A stretch of DNA of 64,000 nt from contig JAKJHY010000006.1 in NCBI GenBank assembly GCA_021648845.1, positions 204,037-268,036 of the forward strand, given 5' to 3'. The notes below the pieces were generated by a model. The model searched no databases and was not told where the DNA came from. It was given only the letters and a program-made list of their open reading frames with translations. Shown here one piece after another: positions 44,447-55,008 of the stretch; position 1 is the stretch's first letter, and the number at the start of each line of letters is the position of its first letter. The DNA is from Mycobacterium sp. MBM (GTDB lineage Bacteria; Actinomycetota; Actinomycetes; Mycobacteriales; Mycobacteriaceae). The position numbers and the translations under genes are program-made.

Positions 44447-46399
44447 GTGACTGATACGGACCTGTTCACAGCGAGCGACAGCGGCGCGGCCGCCGCAGAT
44501 TCCGCCGCCGTGGACTCAGGCAAGGCCGCGCGAAGCGCACGCGGCGGGCGTTCCGGCTCGCTGACCTCGATGCTGCTTCCTGACCTGCGCGCCCTTGCCA
44601 GTGAAGTGGGTGTCAAGGGCACCTCGGGCATGCGTAAGGGCGACCTGATCGCCGCCATCAAGGAGCGCCGAGGCGAGACCAACGGCGCACCTGCCGCGAC
44701 CGCCGCGCCGGCGGCTGCCGAGGCGGCCCCGCAGGCCGCGCAGGCCCCGGCGGTGCCGGGCGATGCCGGTGACGCGCCTGCCCAGGGCAATCCGCAGCGC
44801 CGCGAGCGCCGCGGTGCCGCGCGTCAGTCGGGTGCGCCCGAGAGCCAGAAGGTGCAGGAAAACCCCGGCGCCAAGGCCGAGGCCGAGGGTTCGCAGGACG
44901 ACGTGGCGCGGCCCGAGAAATCGGAGAAGTCCGAGAAGTCCGAGAACAGCGCCAACCCCGAGAGCAACGCCGGCAACCGCGACAACCGCGAGAACCGCCA
45001 GCCCAAGAACTCCGAGGGCAACGACCAGCACAGCGGTGGTGGCCAGCAGAACCGCAACAGCGGCGGCGGCAACACCGCCAACAACGCGAACAATTCCAAC
45101 AACAGCGATGACGAGGACGGCCGTCAGGGCCGTCGCGGCCGGCGCTTCCGCGACCGCAGGCGCCGCGGCGAGCGCGGCGACGGCGGCGGCAACAGCGGCG
45201 GTGACCGAGATCGCGACACCGAACTGCGCGAGGATGACGTCGTCCAGCCGGTGGCCGGCATCCTCGACGTGCTCGACAACTACGCCTTCGTGCGCACGTC
45301 CGGCTATCTGGCCGGCCCCAACGACGTGTACGTGTCGATGAACATGGTGCGCAAGAACGGCCTGCGCCGCGGTGACGCGGTGACCGGTGCCGTGCGGGTG
45401 GCCCGCGAGGGTGAAGGTGGCGGCGGTGGCAACAATCCACGCCAGAAGTTCAACCCGCTGGTCCGCCTGGACACCGTGAACGGCGGCCCGGTCGAAAATG
45501 CCAAGAACCGGCCGGAATTCCAGAAGCTGACCCCCCTGTACCCGAACCAGCGGTTGCGTCTGGAGACCACGCCGGAGCGTCTCACCACGCGCGTGATCGA
45601 CCTGATCATGCCGATCGGTAAGGGTCAGCGCGCGCTGATCGTGTCACCGCCCAAGGCGGGCAAGACCACGATCATGCAGGACATCGCCAACGCGATCACC
45701 AAGAACAATCCGGAATGCCACCTGATGGTCGTGCTCGTCGACGAGCGTCCGGAAGAGGTCACCGATATGCAGCGTTCGGTGGTCGGCGAGGTCATCGCCT
45801 CGACGTTCGATCGGCCGCCCTCAGACCACACCCAGGCCGCCGAGCTGGCCATCGAACGGGCCAAACGCCTGGTCGAGCAGGGCAAGGACGTGGTCGTCCT
45901 GCTCGACTCGATCACCCGCCTGGGTCGCGCCTACAACAATGCGTCGCCGGCATCGGGGCGCATCCTGTCCGGCGGTGTCGATTCCACCGCGCTCTATCCG
46001 CCCAAGCGGTTCCTGGGTGCGGCGCGCAACATCGAGCACGGTGGTTCGCTGACCATCATCGCCACCGCGATGGTCGAGACCGGCTCCACCGGTGACACGG
46101 TGATCTTCGAGGAGTTCAAGGGCACCGGTAACGCCGAGCTCAAGCTGGACCGCAAGATCGCCGAGCGGCGCGTGTTCCCGGCCGTGGACGTGAACCCCTC
46201 CGGCACGCGTAAGGATGAGCTGTTGCTCGGCGCCGACGAGTTCGCCGTCGTCCACAAGCTGCGTCGCGTGCTGAGCGGGCTGGACAGCCACCAGGCCATC
46301 GATCTGTTGATGAGCCAGCTGCGCAAGACCAAGACCAATTACGAGTTCCTGGTGCAGGTCTCCAAGACCTCACCCGGCGGCGGCGTGGACAACGACTGA
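44447..46399 (+). CDS. rho: Transcription termination factor Rho with long disordered insert
   Basis: 650-aa RNA-dependent helicase. Rho N-terminal helix bundle (MLLPDLRALASEVGVKGTSGMRKGDLIAAIKERR, about 40-75), then a disordered insert about 80-262 rich in Ala, Asn, Gly and Arg (GRRGRRFRDRRRRGERGDGG), the RNA-binding cold-shock-like domain (ILDVLDNYAFVRTSGYL) and the hexameric ATPase with Walker A PPKAGKTTI (K406), Walker B VVVLLDSITRL and the Q/R loops. GTG 44447 follows AAAGGAAA. The 288-bp upstream region is a long leader, consistent with autogenous control as known for rho. Confidence 0.96.
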   Translation: MTDTDLFTASDSGAAAADSAAVDSGKAARSARGGRSGSLTSMLLPDLRALASEVGVKGTSGMRKGDLIAAIKERRGETNGAPAATAAPAAAEAAPQAAQAPAVPGDAGDAPAQGNPQRRERRGAARQSGAPESQKVQENPGAKAEAEGSQDDVARPEKSEKSEKSENSANPESNAGNRDNRENRQPKNSEGNDQHSGGGQQNRNSGGGNTANNANNSNNSDDEDGRQGRRGRRFRDRRRRGERGDGGGNSGGDRDRDTELREDDVVQPVAGILDVLDNYAFVRTSGYLAGPNDVYVSMNMVRKNGLRRGDAVTGAVRVAREGEGGGGGNNPRQKFNPLVRLDTVNGGPVENAKNRPEFQKLTPLYPNQRLRLETTPERLTTRVIDLIMPIGKGQRALIVSPPKAGKTTIMQDIANAITKNNPECHLMVVLVDERPEEVTDMQRSVVGEVIASTFDRPPSDHTQAAELAIERAKRLVEQGKDVVVLLDSITRLGRAYNNASPASGRILSGGVDSTALYPPKRFLGAARNIEHGGSLTIIATAMVETGSTGDTVIFEEFKGTGNAELKLDRKIAERRVFPAVDVNPSGTRKDELLLGADEFAVVHKLRRVLSGLDSHQAIDLLMSQLRKTKTNYEFLVQVSKTSPGGGVDND

Positions 46400-46403
46400 C
46401 CTG

Positions 46404-46454
46404 CGATTTCGGCGCGGTTTCGTACGCTCGGCGTACGTTTCCGCGCCGAAATCG
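46404..46454. terminator. Long hairpin between rho and the convergent tetR
   Basis: Outer stem CGATTTCGGCGCGG / CCGCGCCGAAATCG (14 bp), a TTT/TTT internal loop, inner stem CGTACGC / GCGTACG (7 bp) and a 3-nt loop. It fills the whole gap between the convergent rho and tetR stops and would act in both directions. Confidence 0.8.
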
Positions 46455-46455
46455 C

Positions 46456-47055
46456 TTAGCGGGTGGGATCGGTGCGCAGGGCCGGGAGCAGGTAACGCCG
46501 GACGTGGGTGCGAAGTTGGCCGGCATCGCTGGGATCCAGCGTGTCGCCCGGCACCGTCGCCAACGAGATCACCACGCGGGCAACCCATTCCGATGCCTCG
46601 TCGATGACGATATCGGGGTGGATCTCGCCGATGTCGCGTGCGGCGACCAGGTATCGGGACCAGAATGCGGCGAGGTCGGGCACCAAGCCCTGCACGCCGG
46701 CGCCGGCGCAGGCGGCGAACTCCTCGGGCTCGTCGACACGCAATTTCATCAACAGCGCGCCCGGATCGTCATAGGCGGTCCGGCCGTGCTGGATGCCCGC
46801 GACGATCTGCTCGTCGAGCCCGTGCACCCGCTCGAGGACGGCGTGGGCCTGCGACCAGTACGCCTCGTTGAGCCGCACGATCGCGGCGCCGAGCAGGGTG
46901 ACCTTGTCCGGGAAGTGCCGGTAGAGCCACCCCCGGGACACCCCGGCCGTTTCGGCCACCTCGGAGACGGTGGTCGCGCGGATGCCCTTGGCGTGCAGGC
47001 ACACCTCTGCGGCGTCGATCAGACGATCGCGGACGGTGGCCGTGCTGGTCGGCAC
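46456..47055 (-). CDS. TetR-family transcriptional regulator
   Basis: 199 aa from GTG 47055. HTH: RLIDAAEVCLHAKGIRATTVSEVAETAGVSRGWLYRHFPDKVTLLGAAI (about 9-58); C-terminal all-helical ligand domain. Divergent from the acyl-CoA synthetase gene 140 bp away, its likely target. The pair interrupts the rho-rpmE neighbourhood. Confidence 0.88.
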   Translation of the reverse strand: MPTSTATVRDRLIDAAEVCLHAKGIRATTVSEVAETAGVSRGWLYRHFPDKVTLLGAAIVRLNEAYWSQAHAVLERVHGLDEQIVAGIQHGRTAYDDPGALLMKLRVDEPEEFAACAGAGVQGLVPDLAAFWSRYLVAARDIGEIHPDIVIDEASEWVARVVISLATVPGDTLDPSDAGQLRTHVRRYLLPALRTDPTR

Positions 47056-47194
47056 TCGCGACTCCTCATCGTTCGGATCTGCGCGATTAGCAGACGTGTT
47101 GCTGCATTCTGCCAACAGCCCCGGCGATGCGGTGGGGCAGGTCACGGATGGTAGACAGTTCTTCAAGACTGTTCACTCAGGGAGGTGCCTCGGC

Positions 47195-48772
47195 ATGGCA
47201 GACACACTGCAACAACTGCTGCGCGCCCGCGCCGACGGTGACACCGTCGCCGTCAAGTACGGCGATGCCACCTGGACCTGGCGCGACCACATCGCCGAGG
47301 CCAGCCGGGCGGCGGCCGCGCTGATCGCGCTCGCCGACCCGCAGCGACCGCTGCACGTGGCGGCGCTGCTGGGCAACACCCCGGACATGCTGACCGCGCT
47401 GGCCGCCGCCGGGCTCGGCGGCTACGTGCTGTGCGGTATCAACACCACGCGCCGCGGGGACGCCCTGGCCCGTGACATCGCCAAGGTGGACACCCAGATC
47501 CTGCTCACCGGCGCCGAGCACCGCCACCTCCTCGACGGGCTCGAACTGCCCGGGGTGACCGTGATCGACACCTCCTCCACCCACTGGGCCGAGCTGCTCG
47601 CCGGCGCCCCGGATCTCACACCGCACCGCGAGTGCACCACGGACGACACCTTCATGATGATCTTCACCTCCGGCACGAGCGGCGAGCCCAAGGCCGTCGA
47701 GGTACCGCACTCGACGGTGCTGTTCGCCGGCAGCGCGCTGGTGCAGCGCTACGAAATGAGCGAGCGGGACACCTGCTACCTGGCCATGCCGCTGTTCCAT
47801 TCCAATGCCGTCTACGCGGGCTGGAGCGTCGCGCTCGGCGCCGGCGCGGCAATGGCGCCCGCCGCCTTCTCGGCGTCGGCGTTCCTGCCCGACATCCGCC
47901 GCTACGGCGCCACCTACATGAACTACGTCGGAAAACCGTTGGCCTACATCCTGGCCACCGCCGAAGCGCCCGACGACGCCGACAACCCGCTGCGCGTCGC
48001 CTTCGGCAACGAGGCCGCCGACCGCGATATCGAGGCCTTCGGTCGGCGCTTCGGGTGCACGGTGTGGGACGGGTTCGGATCCACGGAGACCGCCGTCATC
48101 ATCACCCGGCCCGAGGACACCCCGGCGGGTTCCATCGGCCAGGGCTTCCCGGGGGTGGCGATCTACAACCCCGACACCGGGCAGGAGTGCGAGGTGGCGC
48201 GTTTCGACGCCAACGGCGCCCTGTGCAACGCCGAGGCCGCGACCGGGGAGTTGGTCAACACCACCGGCAGCGGGCTGTTCCGCGGCTACTACAACGATCC
48301 GGACGCCACCGGCGAACGGTTGCGCGACGGCATCTACTGGTCCGGTGATCTCGCCTACCGCGATGCGGACGGCTGGATCTACCTGGCCGGCCGCACGGCG
48401 GACTGGATGCGGGTGGACGGGGAGAACCTGACGACCGCCCCCATCGAACGGATCCTGCTGCGGCTGCCCGAGATCAACCGGGTCGCCGTCTATCCCGTGC
48501 CCGACGAGCACGTCGGTGACCAGGTGATGGCGGCGGTCGTCCTGCAAGACGGCGCCGAGCTCACCCCGACGGCATTCGCCGAGTTCCTCACCGCGCAGGC
48601 AGACCTGTCGCCCAAGGCCCGGCCGCGCTACGTCTGGATCGCCGACGATCTGCCCAGCACCGCCACCAACAAGATCGTCAAACGCGAGCTCGTCGCCCTC
48701 GGCACCACACCGCGCGGGCGTCGCATCTGGGAACGCCACGGTCAGACCTACACGCCGCTGAGCCGGGAATAG
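47195..48772 (+). CDS. Acyl-CoA synthetase / AMP-dependent ligase (FadD17-like)
   Basis: 525-aa adenylate-forming enzyme activating a fatty or related acid with ATP then CoA. P-loop-like IFTSGTSGEPKAVE, A5 motif DGFGSTETA, A7-A8 YWSGDLAYRDADGWIYLAGRTADWMRVDGENL, and catalytic Lys in ATNKIVKREL. ATG 47195 has GGGAGG ten bases upstream. The substrate is not evident; the similarity to mycobacterial FadD17 is from general resemblance. Probably controlled by the divergent TetR. Confidence 0.85.
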   Translation: MADTLQQLLRARADGDTVAVKYGDATWTWRDHIAEASRAAAALIALADPQRPLHVAALLGNTPDMLTALAAAGLGGYVLCGINTTRRGDALARDIAKVDTQILLTGAEHRHLLDGLELPGVTVIDTSSTHWAELLAGAPDLTPHRECTTDDTFMMIFTSGTSGEPKAVEVPHSTVLFAGSALVQRYEMSERDTCYLAMPLFHSNAVYAGWSVALGAGAAMAPAAFSASAFLPDIRRYGATYMNYVGKPLAYILATAEAPDDADNPLRVAFGNEAADRDIEAFGRRFGCTVWDGFGSTETAVIITRPEDTPAGSIGQGFPGVAIYNPDTGQECEVARFDANGALCNAEAATGELVNTTGSGLFRGYYNDPDATGERLRDGIYWSGDLAYRDADGWIYLAGRTADWMRVDGENLTTAPIERILLRLPEINRVAVYPVPDEHVGDQVMAAVVLQDGAELTPTAFAEFLTAQADLSPKARPRYVWIADDLPSTATNKIVKRELVALGTTPRGRRIWERHGQTYTPLSRE

Positions 48773-48910
48773 TCGCCGATGGTGAGGCGTTTTCGCATCT
48801 GACGGTTGACCTGGCATAATTCACCGTCGACCCTCGGTTCCGGTTCACGCTCGAAGACTCCCAGGTCTGGGCTCGGGCGACCCGGCGGCCAACGATTGCA
48901 GAGGAAAGCC

Positions 48911-49171
48911 ATGAAATCGGGTATCCACCCCAACTACGCCGAGACCACCGTGGTCTGCGGCTGCGGCAATAGCTTCACCACGCGCAGCACCAAGGACAGC
49001 GGCCACATCGTGGTCGAGGTCTGCTCGCAGTGCCACCCGTTCTACACCGGCAAGCAGAAGATCCTCGACAGCGGCGGCCGCGTTGCCCGCTTCGAGAAGC
49101 GCTACGGCAAGCGGGCCGGGGCGAGCGCAGCGACGGGGAATGCTGAAGCCAAGGCTGCTGCAGACAACTAA
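48911..49171 (+). CDS. rpmE: 50S ribosomal protein L31 (zinc form)
   Basis: 86 aa. [22 protein letters not shown] has C16 and C18; [14 protein letters not shown] has C38 and C41, so all four zinc ligands of the C+ form are kept. An alanine-rich tail ends the protein. ATG 48911 after GAGGAAAG. Confidence 0.95.
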   Translation: MKSGIHPNYAETTVVCGCGNSFTTRSTKDSGHIVVEVCSQCHPFYTGKQKILDSGGRVARFEKRYGKRAGASAATGNAEAKAAADN

Positions 49172-49178
49172 CTGCCTC

Positions 49179-49221
49179 ATCGGCGCCCGACTTGGCATAC
49201 GTGTCAAGACCGGGCGCCGAT
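49179..49221 (+). terminator. Terminator between rpmE and prfA
   Basis: ATCGGCGCCCG / CGGGCGCCGAT, an 11-bp perfect stem with a partly paired 21-nt loop, followed by TTTGCGTTT. It separates rpmE from the downstream operon or acts as an attenuator. Confidence 0.65.
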
Positions 49222-49252
49222 TTGCGTTTACCGGCCGTTCTTAGGAGTCCAG

Positions 49253-50326
49253 GTGACCGATACCGCACCCGCTATCGAGGCGCTGCTCGCCGAGCACGCC
49301 GACCTGGAGACCCAGCTGGCCGACCCTGCCCTGCACGCGGATGCCGGAGCGGCGCGCCGCGTCGGTCGCCGGTTCGCGCAGGTGTCGCCGATCGTGTCGA
49401 CCTATCGCAAGCTGGAGGCCGCCCGCGGTGACCTGGAGGCCGCGCGCGAGCTGGCCGCCGAGGACGAGGCGTTCGCCGCCGAGGTGCCCGAGCTGCAGTC
49501 ACGCGTCGCCGACCTGGACGCCAAGCTGACCGATCTGCTGGCCCCGCGCGACCCGCACGACGCCGACGATGTCGTACTCGAGGTGAAATCCGGCGAGGGC
49601 GGTGAGGAGTCCGCGCTGTTCGCCGCCGATCTGGCCCGCATGTACATCCGTTACGCCGAACGCCATGGCTGGACCGTCACCATCCTCGACGAGACATGGT
49701 CGGACCTTGGCGGCTACAAGGACGCCACCATCACCATCGCCAGTAAGGGAGATTCCGCCGACGGCGTGTGGTCCCGGATGAAATTCGAGGGCGGCGTACA
49801 CCGTGTGCAACGGGTACCCGTCACCGAATCCCAAGGCCGCGTGCACACATCGGCCGCGGGTGTGCTGGTCTATCCAGAGCCTGAGGACGTCGAGGCCGTT
49901 CAGATCGACGAATCCGATCTGCGCATCGACGTCTACCGGTCCTCGGGGAAGGGCGGTCAGGGCGTCAACACCACCGACTCGGCGGTCCGCATCACCCACC
50001 TGCCCACCTGCATCGTCGTCACCTGCCAGAACGAGCGCAGCCAGTTGCAGAACAAGGCCCGCGCCATGGTGGTGCTCGCCGCCCGACTGCAGGCCCTGGC
50101 CGAGGAGCAGGCGTCCGCGGATGCCTCGGCGGACCGGGCCAGCCAGATCCGTACCGTCGACCGCAGCGAACGGATCCGCACGTACAACTTCCCGGAGAAC
50201 CGGATCGCCGATCACCGCATCAACTTCAAGTCGCACAACCTCGATCAGGTGCTCGACGGCGATATGGACGCACTGCTCGACGCGCTGGCGGCCGCGGACA
50301 AACAGGCCCGTCTCCAGCAGTCCTGA
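49253..50326 (+). CDS. prfA: Peptide chain release factor 1
   Basis: 357-aa class I release factor for UAA/UAG. The GGQ motif is at 234-236 in [20 protein letters not shown], and the N-terminal helical domain and domain 2 are normal. GTG 49253 after TTAGGAG. The stop overlaps the prmC start (TGATG), pairing the factor with its methylase. Confidence 0.96.
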   Translation: MTDTAPAIEALLAEHADLETQLADPALHADAGAARRVGRRFAQVSPIVSTYRKLEAARGDLEAARELAAEDEAFAAEVPELQSRVADLDAKLTDLLAPRDPHDADDVVLEVKSGEGGEESALFAADLARMYIRYAERHGWTVTILDETWSDLGGYKDATITIASKGDSADGVWSRMKFEGGVHRVQRVPVTESQGRVHTSAAGVLVYPEPEDVEAVQIDESDLRIDVYRSSGKGGQGVNTTDSAVRITHLPTCIVVTCQNERSQLQNKARAMVVLAARLQALAEEQASADASADRASQIRTVDRSERIRTYNFPENRIADHRINFKSHNLDQVLDGDMDALLDALAAADKQARLQQS

Positions 50327-51159
50327 TGACCTCGCTGCAGCAGGCGATCTCGGATGCGGCCGCCGCGCTGGCCGCCGCCGGTGTCACCTCTGCGCGGGCC
50401 GATGCCGAGCAGCTGGCCGCCCATGTGCTCGGTGTCGACCGGGGCCGGCTCATGCTCGCCGAGCCAGATGAAGATTTCCTCGTCCAGTACCGCGCCCTCG
50501 TCGGGCAACGCGCCCAGCGAATCCCGTTGCAACACCTGCTGGGCAGTGCCGCCTTCGGTCCGCTGACGCTGACCGTCGGCCCCGGCGTATTCGTCCCGCG
50601 GCCGGAGACCGAGGCGCTGCTGGAGTGGGCGTACACCGTCACCGTCCCGCCCGGCGGCGTGATCGTCGACCTGTGCACCGGGTCGGGCGCGCTGGCGCTG
50701 GCGCTGGCCGCTCACCGGCCCGACACCCGCGTGATCGCGGTCGAACAGTCCGAGGCGGCGCTGCGCTACGCGCACGCCAATGCCGCATCCTCGGCGGTGC
50801 ACCTGATCCGCGGCGATGTCACCGACCGCGACATGCTCACCGACCTGACCGGCCAGGTTGATCTGCTGGTGGCCAATCCGCCCTACATTCCCGACGGCGC
50901 CGAGCTGGAACCCGAAGTGGCAGAACATGACCCGCACGCCGCGCTGTTCGGTGGCGCCGACGGGATGGCGGTCATCGGTCCGATCGTCGAGTTGGCCGCG
51001 CGGCTGCTGCGTCCCGGTGGGCAGGTCGGCGTCGAGCACGACGACACCACCTCGGCGGCCACCGTCGACCTGTTCGCCGGCGCCGGCGTCTTCACCGAGA
51101 TCGCGGCACGCCGCGACCTGGCCGGTCGGCACCGGTTCGTGACCGCGGTGAGAAGCTGA
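50326..51159 (+). CDS. prmC: Release-factor glutamine methyltransferase
   Basis: 277 aa. AdoMet motif IVDLCTGSGALALALAAHRP and catalytic NPPY in DLLVANPPYIPDG. It methylates the Gln of the GGQ loop of release factors. Coupled to prfA. Confidence 0.95.
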   Translation: MTSLQQAISDAAAALAAAGVTSARADAEQLAAHVLGVDRGRLMLAEPDEDFLVQYRALVGQRAQRIPLQHLLGSAAFGPLTLTVGPGVFVPRPETEALLEWAYTVTVPPGGVIVDLCTGSGALALALAAHRPDTRVIAVEQSEAALRYAHANAASSAVHLIRGDVTDRDMLTDLTGQVDLLVANPPYIPDGAELEPEVAEHDPHAALFGGADGMAVIGPIVELAARLLRPGGQVGVEHDDTTSAATVDLFAGAGVFTEIAARRDLAGRHRFVTAVRS

Positions 51160-51196
51160 TGGGCATGAAATCCGACGAGTCCCTACGCGAGGAGTC

Positions 51197-51874
51197 ATGA
51201 GCCAGCTGTTCGACTGCGCAGACCCCGGTCAACGGGGTGACGGTCTCACGTCGGCGATCAGCGCGGTCAAGGGCGGGGGACTGGTCGTACTGCCCACCGA
51301 CACGGTCTACGGCATCGGCGCGGACGCCTTCAACAATGCGGCGGTGGCCGCCTTGCTCGCGGCGAAGAACCGGGGCCGCGACATGCCGGTCGGCGTGCTG
51401 GTCGGCTCCTGGCACACCATCGACGGACTGGTCTACTCGGTGCCGCCGGCCGCGCGCGAACTCATCCAGGCATTCTGGCCCGGCGCCCTGAGCCTGGTGG
51501 TTCGGCACGCACCCTCACTGCACTGGGATCTCGGCGATGCCGCGGGCACCGTCATGCTGCGCATGCCGCTGCACCCGGTGGCCATCGAACTGCTGCGGGA
51601 GGTCGGCCCGATGGCCGTCTCCAGCGCCAACATCTCCGGCTCCCCGGCCGCGGTCACCGCCGCGGAGGCGCAGGCACAACTGGGCGCGCGCGTCGAGGTC
51701 TACCTCGACGGGGGACCGTCACCGCAGGGCGCCGCCTCGACGATCGTCGACGTGTCCGGCCCGCAGCCGCGGGTGCTGCGCGAAGGCCCGGTGTCGGTGG
51801 CCGATATCGCCCGCGTGCTCGGTGTACACGCCGACGCCCTCGCACCCGAGGACACCCGTGGGACCGCGCCCTAG
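51197..51874 (+). CDS. tsaC: L-threonylcarbamoyladenylate synthase
   Basis: 225-aa Sua5/YciO/YrdC-family protein making the t6A intermediate from threonine, bicarbonate and ATP for ANN-decoding tRNAs. KGGGLVVLPTDTVYGIGADAFN, then FWPGALSLVVRH and AVSSANISGSPAAVTAAEA. ATG 51197, 37 bp after prmC. Confidence 0.93.
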   Translation: MSQLFDCADPGQRGDGLTSAISAVKGGGLVVLPTDTVYGIGADAFNNAAVAALLAAKNRGRDMPVGVLVGSWHTIDGLVYSVPPAARELIQAFWPGALSLVVRHAPSLHWDLGDAAGTVMLRMPLHPVAIELLREVGPMAVSSANISGSPAAVTAAEAQAQLGARVEVYLDGGPSPQGAASTIVDVSGPQPRVLREGPVSVADIARVLGVHADALAPEDTRGTAP

Positions 51875-51895
51875 GTCACAGCCTTTTCGCGTACG

Positions 51896-53119
51896 GTGCA
51901 GCACGTGGTGAGCAAATCGGTCTTTGTGGCTGACGGTCTGCTCGCCCTGTCGGACCGTGGCGCGGGCGTGCCGCTGCGCGAACTCGCGCTCGTCGGCCTC
52001 ACCGCGGCGATCATCACCTATTTCGCGACCGGCTGGGTCCGGGTTCTGGCCATCCGAATCGGTGCCGTGGCCTACCCGCGGGAACGCGATGTGCACGTTC
52101 AGCCCACCCCGCGGATGGGCGGGCTTGCCATCTACATCGGCGTGGTGGTGGCGGTGCTGCTGGCATCCCAGCTGCCCGCGCTCAACCGGGGCTTCGTGTA
52201 TTCGACCGGGATGCCCGCGGTGGTGGTGGCCGGCGGGCTGATCATGCTGGTCGGGCTCATCGACGACCGGTGGGGATTGGACGCGCTCACCAAATTCGCC
52301 GGCCAGATCACCGCCGCCAGTGTGCTCGTGACCATGGGGGTGGCCTGGAGCGTGCTGTACATCCCGATCGGTGGGGTCGGCACGATCGTGCTGGATCAGG
52401 TCACCTCGATCCTGCTCACCCTGGCCCTCACGGTGTCCATCGTCAACGCGATGAACTTCGTCGACGGCCTGGACGGGCTGGCGGCCGGCCTCGGGCTGAT
52501 CACCGCGCTGGCCATCTGCATCTTCTCGGTCGGGCTGTTGCGCGACCACGGCGGGGATGTGCTGTTCTACCCGCCGGCGATGATCTCGGTGGTACTCGCC
52601 GGAGCCTGCCTGGGCTTCCTGCCGCACAACTTTCACCGCGCCAAGATCTTCATGGGTGACTCCGGGTCGATGCTGATCGGCCTGATGCTCGCGGCGGCCT
52701 CCACCACGGCGGCCGGGCCGATCTCGCAGAACGCCTACGGCGCCCGCGACGTGTTCGCATTGCTGTCACCGTTCCTGTTGGTCGTCGCGGTGATGTTCGT
52801 ACCCGCCTTGGACATGATGCTGGCGATCGTGCGCCGTACCCGGGCCGGCAAGAGTCCGTTCAGCCCGGACAAGATGCATCTGCACCACCGGCTGTTGCAG
52901 ATCGGACACTCGCATCGGCGGGTGGTGCTGCTCATCTATCTGTGGGTCGGCATCGTCGCACTGGGCGCGGCCAGCACGATCTTCTTCGATCCGCGCTATT
53001 CCGGTGCGGTGATGCTGGCCGCCATTCTGGTCGCCGGGGTGGTGACCTTGATACCGCTGTTACGCGGCCGCAGCGGTCCGCTCGAAGAGCCTCGTCAGCC
53101 CTTGTACGACGAAAAGTAG
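51896..53119 (+). CDS. wecA: Decaprenyl-phosphate GlcNAc-1-phosphate transferase
   Basis: 407-aa polytopic enzyme (about 11 membrane helices) that starts arabinogalactan linker synthesis on decaprenyl phosphate. Family motifs: PTPRMGG, the DDRWGLDA aspartates, NFVDGLDGLAAG, MGDSGSMLIG and the HLHHRLLQIGHSHRR loop. GTG 51896 is used; GTG 51905 or 51908 are equally possible. Confidence 0.94.
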   Translation: MQHVVSKSVFVADGLLALSDRGAGVPLRELALVGLTAAIITYFATGWVRVLAIRIGAVAYPRERDVHVQPTPRMGGLAIYIGVVVAVLLASQLPALNRGFVYSTGMPAVVVAGGLIMLVGLIDDRWGLDALTKFAGQITAASVLVTMGVAWSVLYIPIGGVGTIVLDQVTSILLTLALTVSIVNAMNFVDGLDGLAAGLGLITALAICIFSVGLLRDHGGDVLFYPPAMISVVLAGACLGFLPHNFHRAKIFMGDSGSMLIGLMLAAASTTAAGPISQNAYGARDVFALLSPFLLVVAVMFVPALDMMLAIVRRTRAGKSPFSPDKMHLHHRLLQIGHSHRRVVLLIYLWVGIVALGAASTIFFDPRYSGAVMLAAILVAGVVTLIPLLRGRSGPLEEPRQPLYDEK

Positions 53120-53374
53120 TAGGCATGTTTTTGTGCCTCCTACCTTGTGGTACGGTTCTGCGCATAACCCGAAAAACCTCGCGGGTTGCCGGCCCGGCCC
53201 ATCGGTCCCCCGACCGATCGGTGCCGATACACGACCGACAAAAGGGAGCTACCCCTTGGGTGATTCCAGCGCGCCCGTCGCCCTCCGATACTCTCGTCGG
53301 GCACGCACAGGAATTTTGCAGTTTTCTGAGTTGCAGTTTTCGATCAGTACCCCCCTCGACGCCGCGGGATTGAG
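53120..53374 (+). promoter_or_regulatory. Leader of the ATP synthase operon
   Basis: 255 bp between wecA and atpI without a gene. It should hold the atp operon promoter; no boxes are assigned. Confidence 0.4.
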
Positions 53375-53839
53375 GTGAACGACGTGACGACGCCAGCGCA
53401 CGATGCGCCCCTGGTGTTCCCTTCCGTCGCCTTCCGTCCGGTACGGCTGCTGATCGTCTGTGCGGCCCTCACGGCGGTGGTCGTGGCGGGAGCCGGTTAC
53501 ATCGGCAACATCTTCTTCGGTGTGTTCTTCGGTATCGGGCTCGCACTCGGTTTGCTCAACGCGCTGTTGGTGCGTCGAGCCGTCGAGTCGATCACGATGG
53601 AAGACCACCCACTCAAGAAGAAAATGGCCATAAACTCCGCGATGCGGCTGCTGGTCATCACAGCGATCGCATTGTCGATGGCCATCTTCTTCAAAGGACA
53701 CGGCGGTATCGCCGTGCTGTTCGGGCTCGCGATCTTCCAAGGGCTGCTGGTCTTGAGTACCAGCATCCCGGTCATGCGGAAGATCCGGGCCAACGGTTTG
53801 GACGTCGAGGACGTCTCCACATCGGATTCGAAGGATTGA
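53375..53839 (+). CDS. atpI: AtpI-like membrane protein
   Basis: 154 aa, four membrane helices (about 25-50, 50-70, 88-108, 113-133) in the usual first position of actinobacterial atp operons. Proposed to assist c-ring assembly or ion transport. GTG 53375; GTG 53384 is an alternative. Confidence 0.8.
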   Translation: MNDVTTPAHDAPLVFPSVAFRPVRLLIVCAALTAVVVAGAGYIGNIFFGVFFGIGLALGLLNALLVRRAVESITMEDHPLKKKMAINSAMRLLVITAIALSMAIFFKGHGGIAVLFGLAIFQGLLVLSTSIPVMRKIRANGLDVEDVSTSDSKD

Positions 53840-53849
53840 GCTGACCCGG

Positions 53850-54653
53850 ATGACTGAGACTGTTCTGGCCGCAGAAGAGGGTGGCGTCGCCATCCACGTC
53901 GGACACCACATCATGGTGTTCGAGCTGTTCGGCATGACCTTCAACGGTGACACCATCATGGCCACCGGGATCACCGCGCTGATCATCATCGGTCTGGCCT
54001 TCTATCTGAAGTCCAAGGTCACCTCCACCGGCGTTCCCGGTGGCGTGCAGCTGTTCTGGGAGGCGCTGACCATCCAGATGCGCCAGCAGATCGAGGGTTC
54101 GATCGGCATGAAGATCGCACCGTTCGTGCTGCCGCTGGCCGTCACGCTGTTCGTCTTCATCCTGATCTCGAACTGGCTTGCCGTGCTGCCCTGGCAGTAC
54201 GGCGGGTCCGACGGCGCGGCCGCCGAGGTCTACAAGGCTCCGGCCTCGGACATCAACTTCGTGCTGGCGCTGGCCCTGTTCGTGTTCATCTGCTACCACG
54301 CCGCGGGTGTCTGGCGCCGCGGGATCATCGGCCACCCGATCAAGGTGGTGAAGGGCCACGTGCCTTTCCTGGCACCGATCAACATCGTCGAGGAACTCGC
54401 CAAGCCGATCTCGCTGGCCCTGCGACTCTTCGGCAACATCTTCGCCGGCGGCATCCTGGTCGCCCTGATCGCCATGTTCCCCTGGTACATCCAGTGGGCG
54501 CCCAACGCCATCTGGAAGACCTTCGACTTGTTCGTCGGCCTGATCCAGGCCTTCATCTTCAGCCTGCTGACGATCCTGTACTTCAGCCAGTCGATGGAGC
54601 TGGACCACGACGACCACGGCTCCAAAGAAGGCTCAAAAGAGCACGCGCACTGA
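53850..54653 (+). CDS. atpB: ATP synthase subunit a
   Basis: 267-aa membrane proton-channel subunit. Conserved Arg in [20 protein letters not shown], and the final helix [21 protein letters not shown] His-rich Asp tail ([17 protein letters not shown]) ends the protein. Confidence 0.96.
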   Translation: MTETVLAAEEGGVAIHVGHHIMVFELFGMTFNGDTIMATGITALIIIGLAFYLKSKVTSTGVPGGVQLFWEALTIQMRQQIEGSIGMKIAPFVLPLAVTLFVFILISNWLAVLPWQYGGSDGAAAEVYKAPASDINFVLALALFVFICYHAAGVWRRGIIGHPIKVVKGHVPFLAPINIVEELAKPISLALRLFGNIFAGGILVALIAMFPWYIQWAPNAIWKTFDLFVGLIQAFIFSLLTILYFSQSMELDHDDHGSKEGSKEHAH

Positions 54654-54669
54654 CGTTCGACCCGTTTGA

Positions 54670-54999
<330 letters not shown>

Positions 55000-55008
55000 T
55001 CCGACAGC

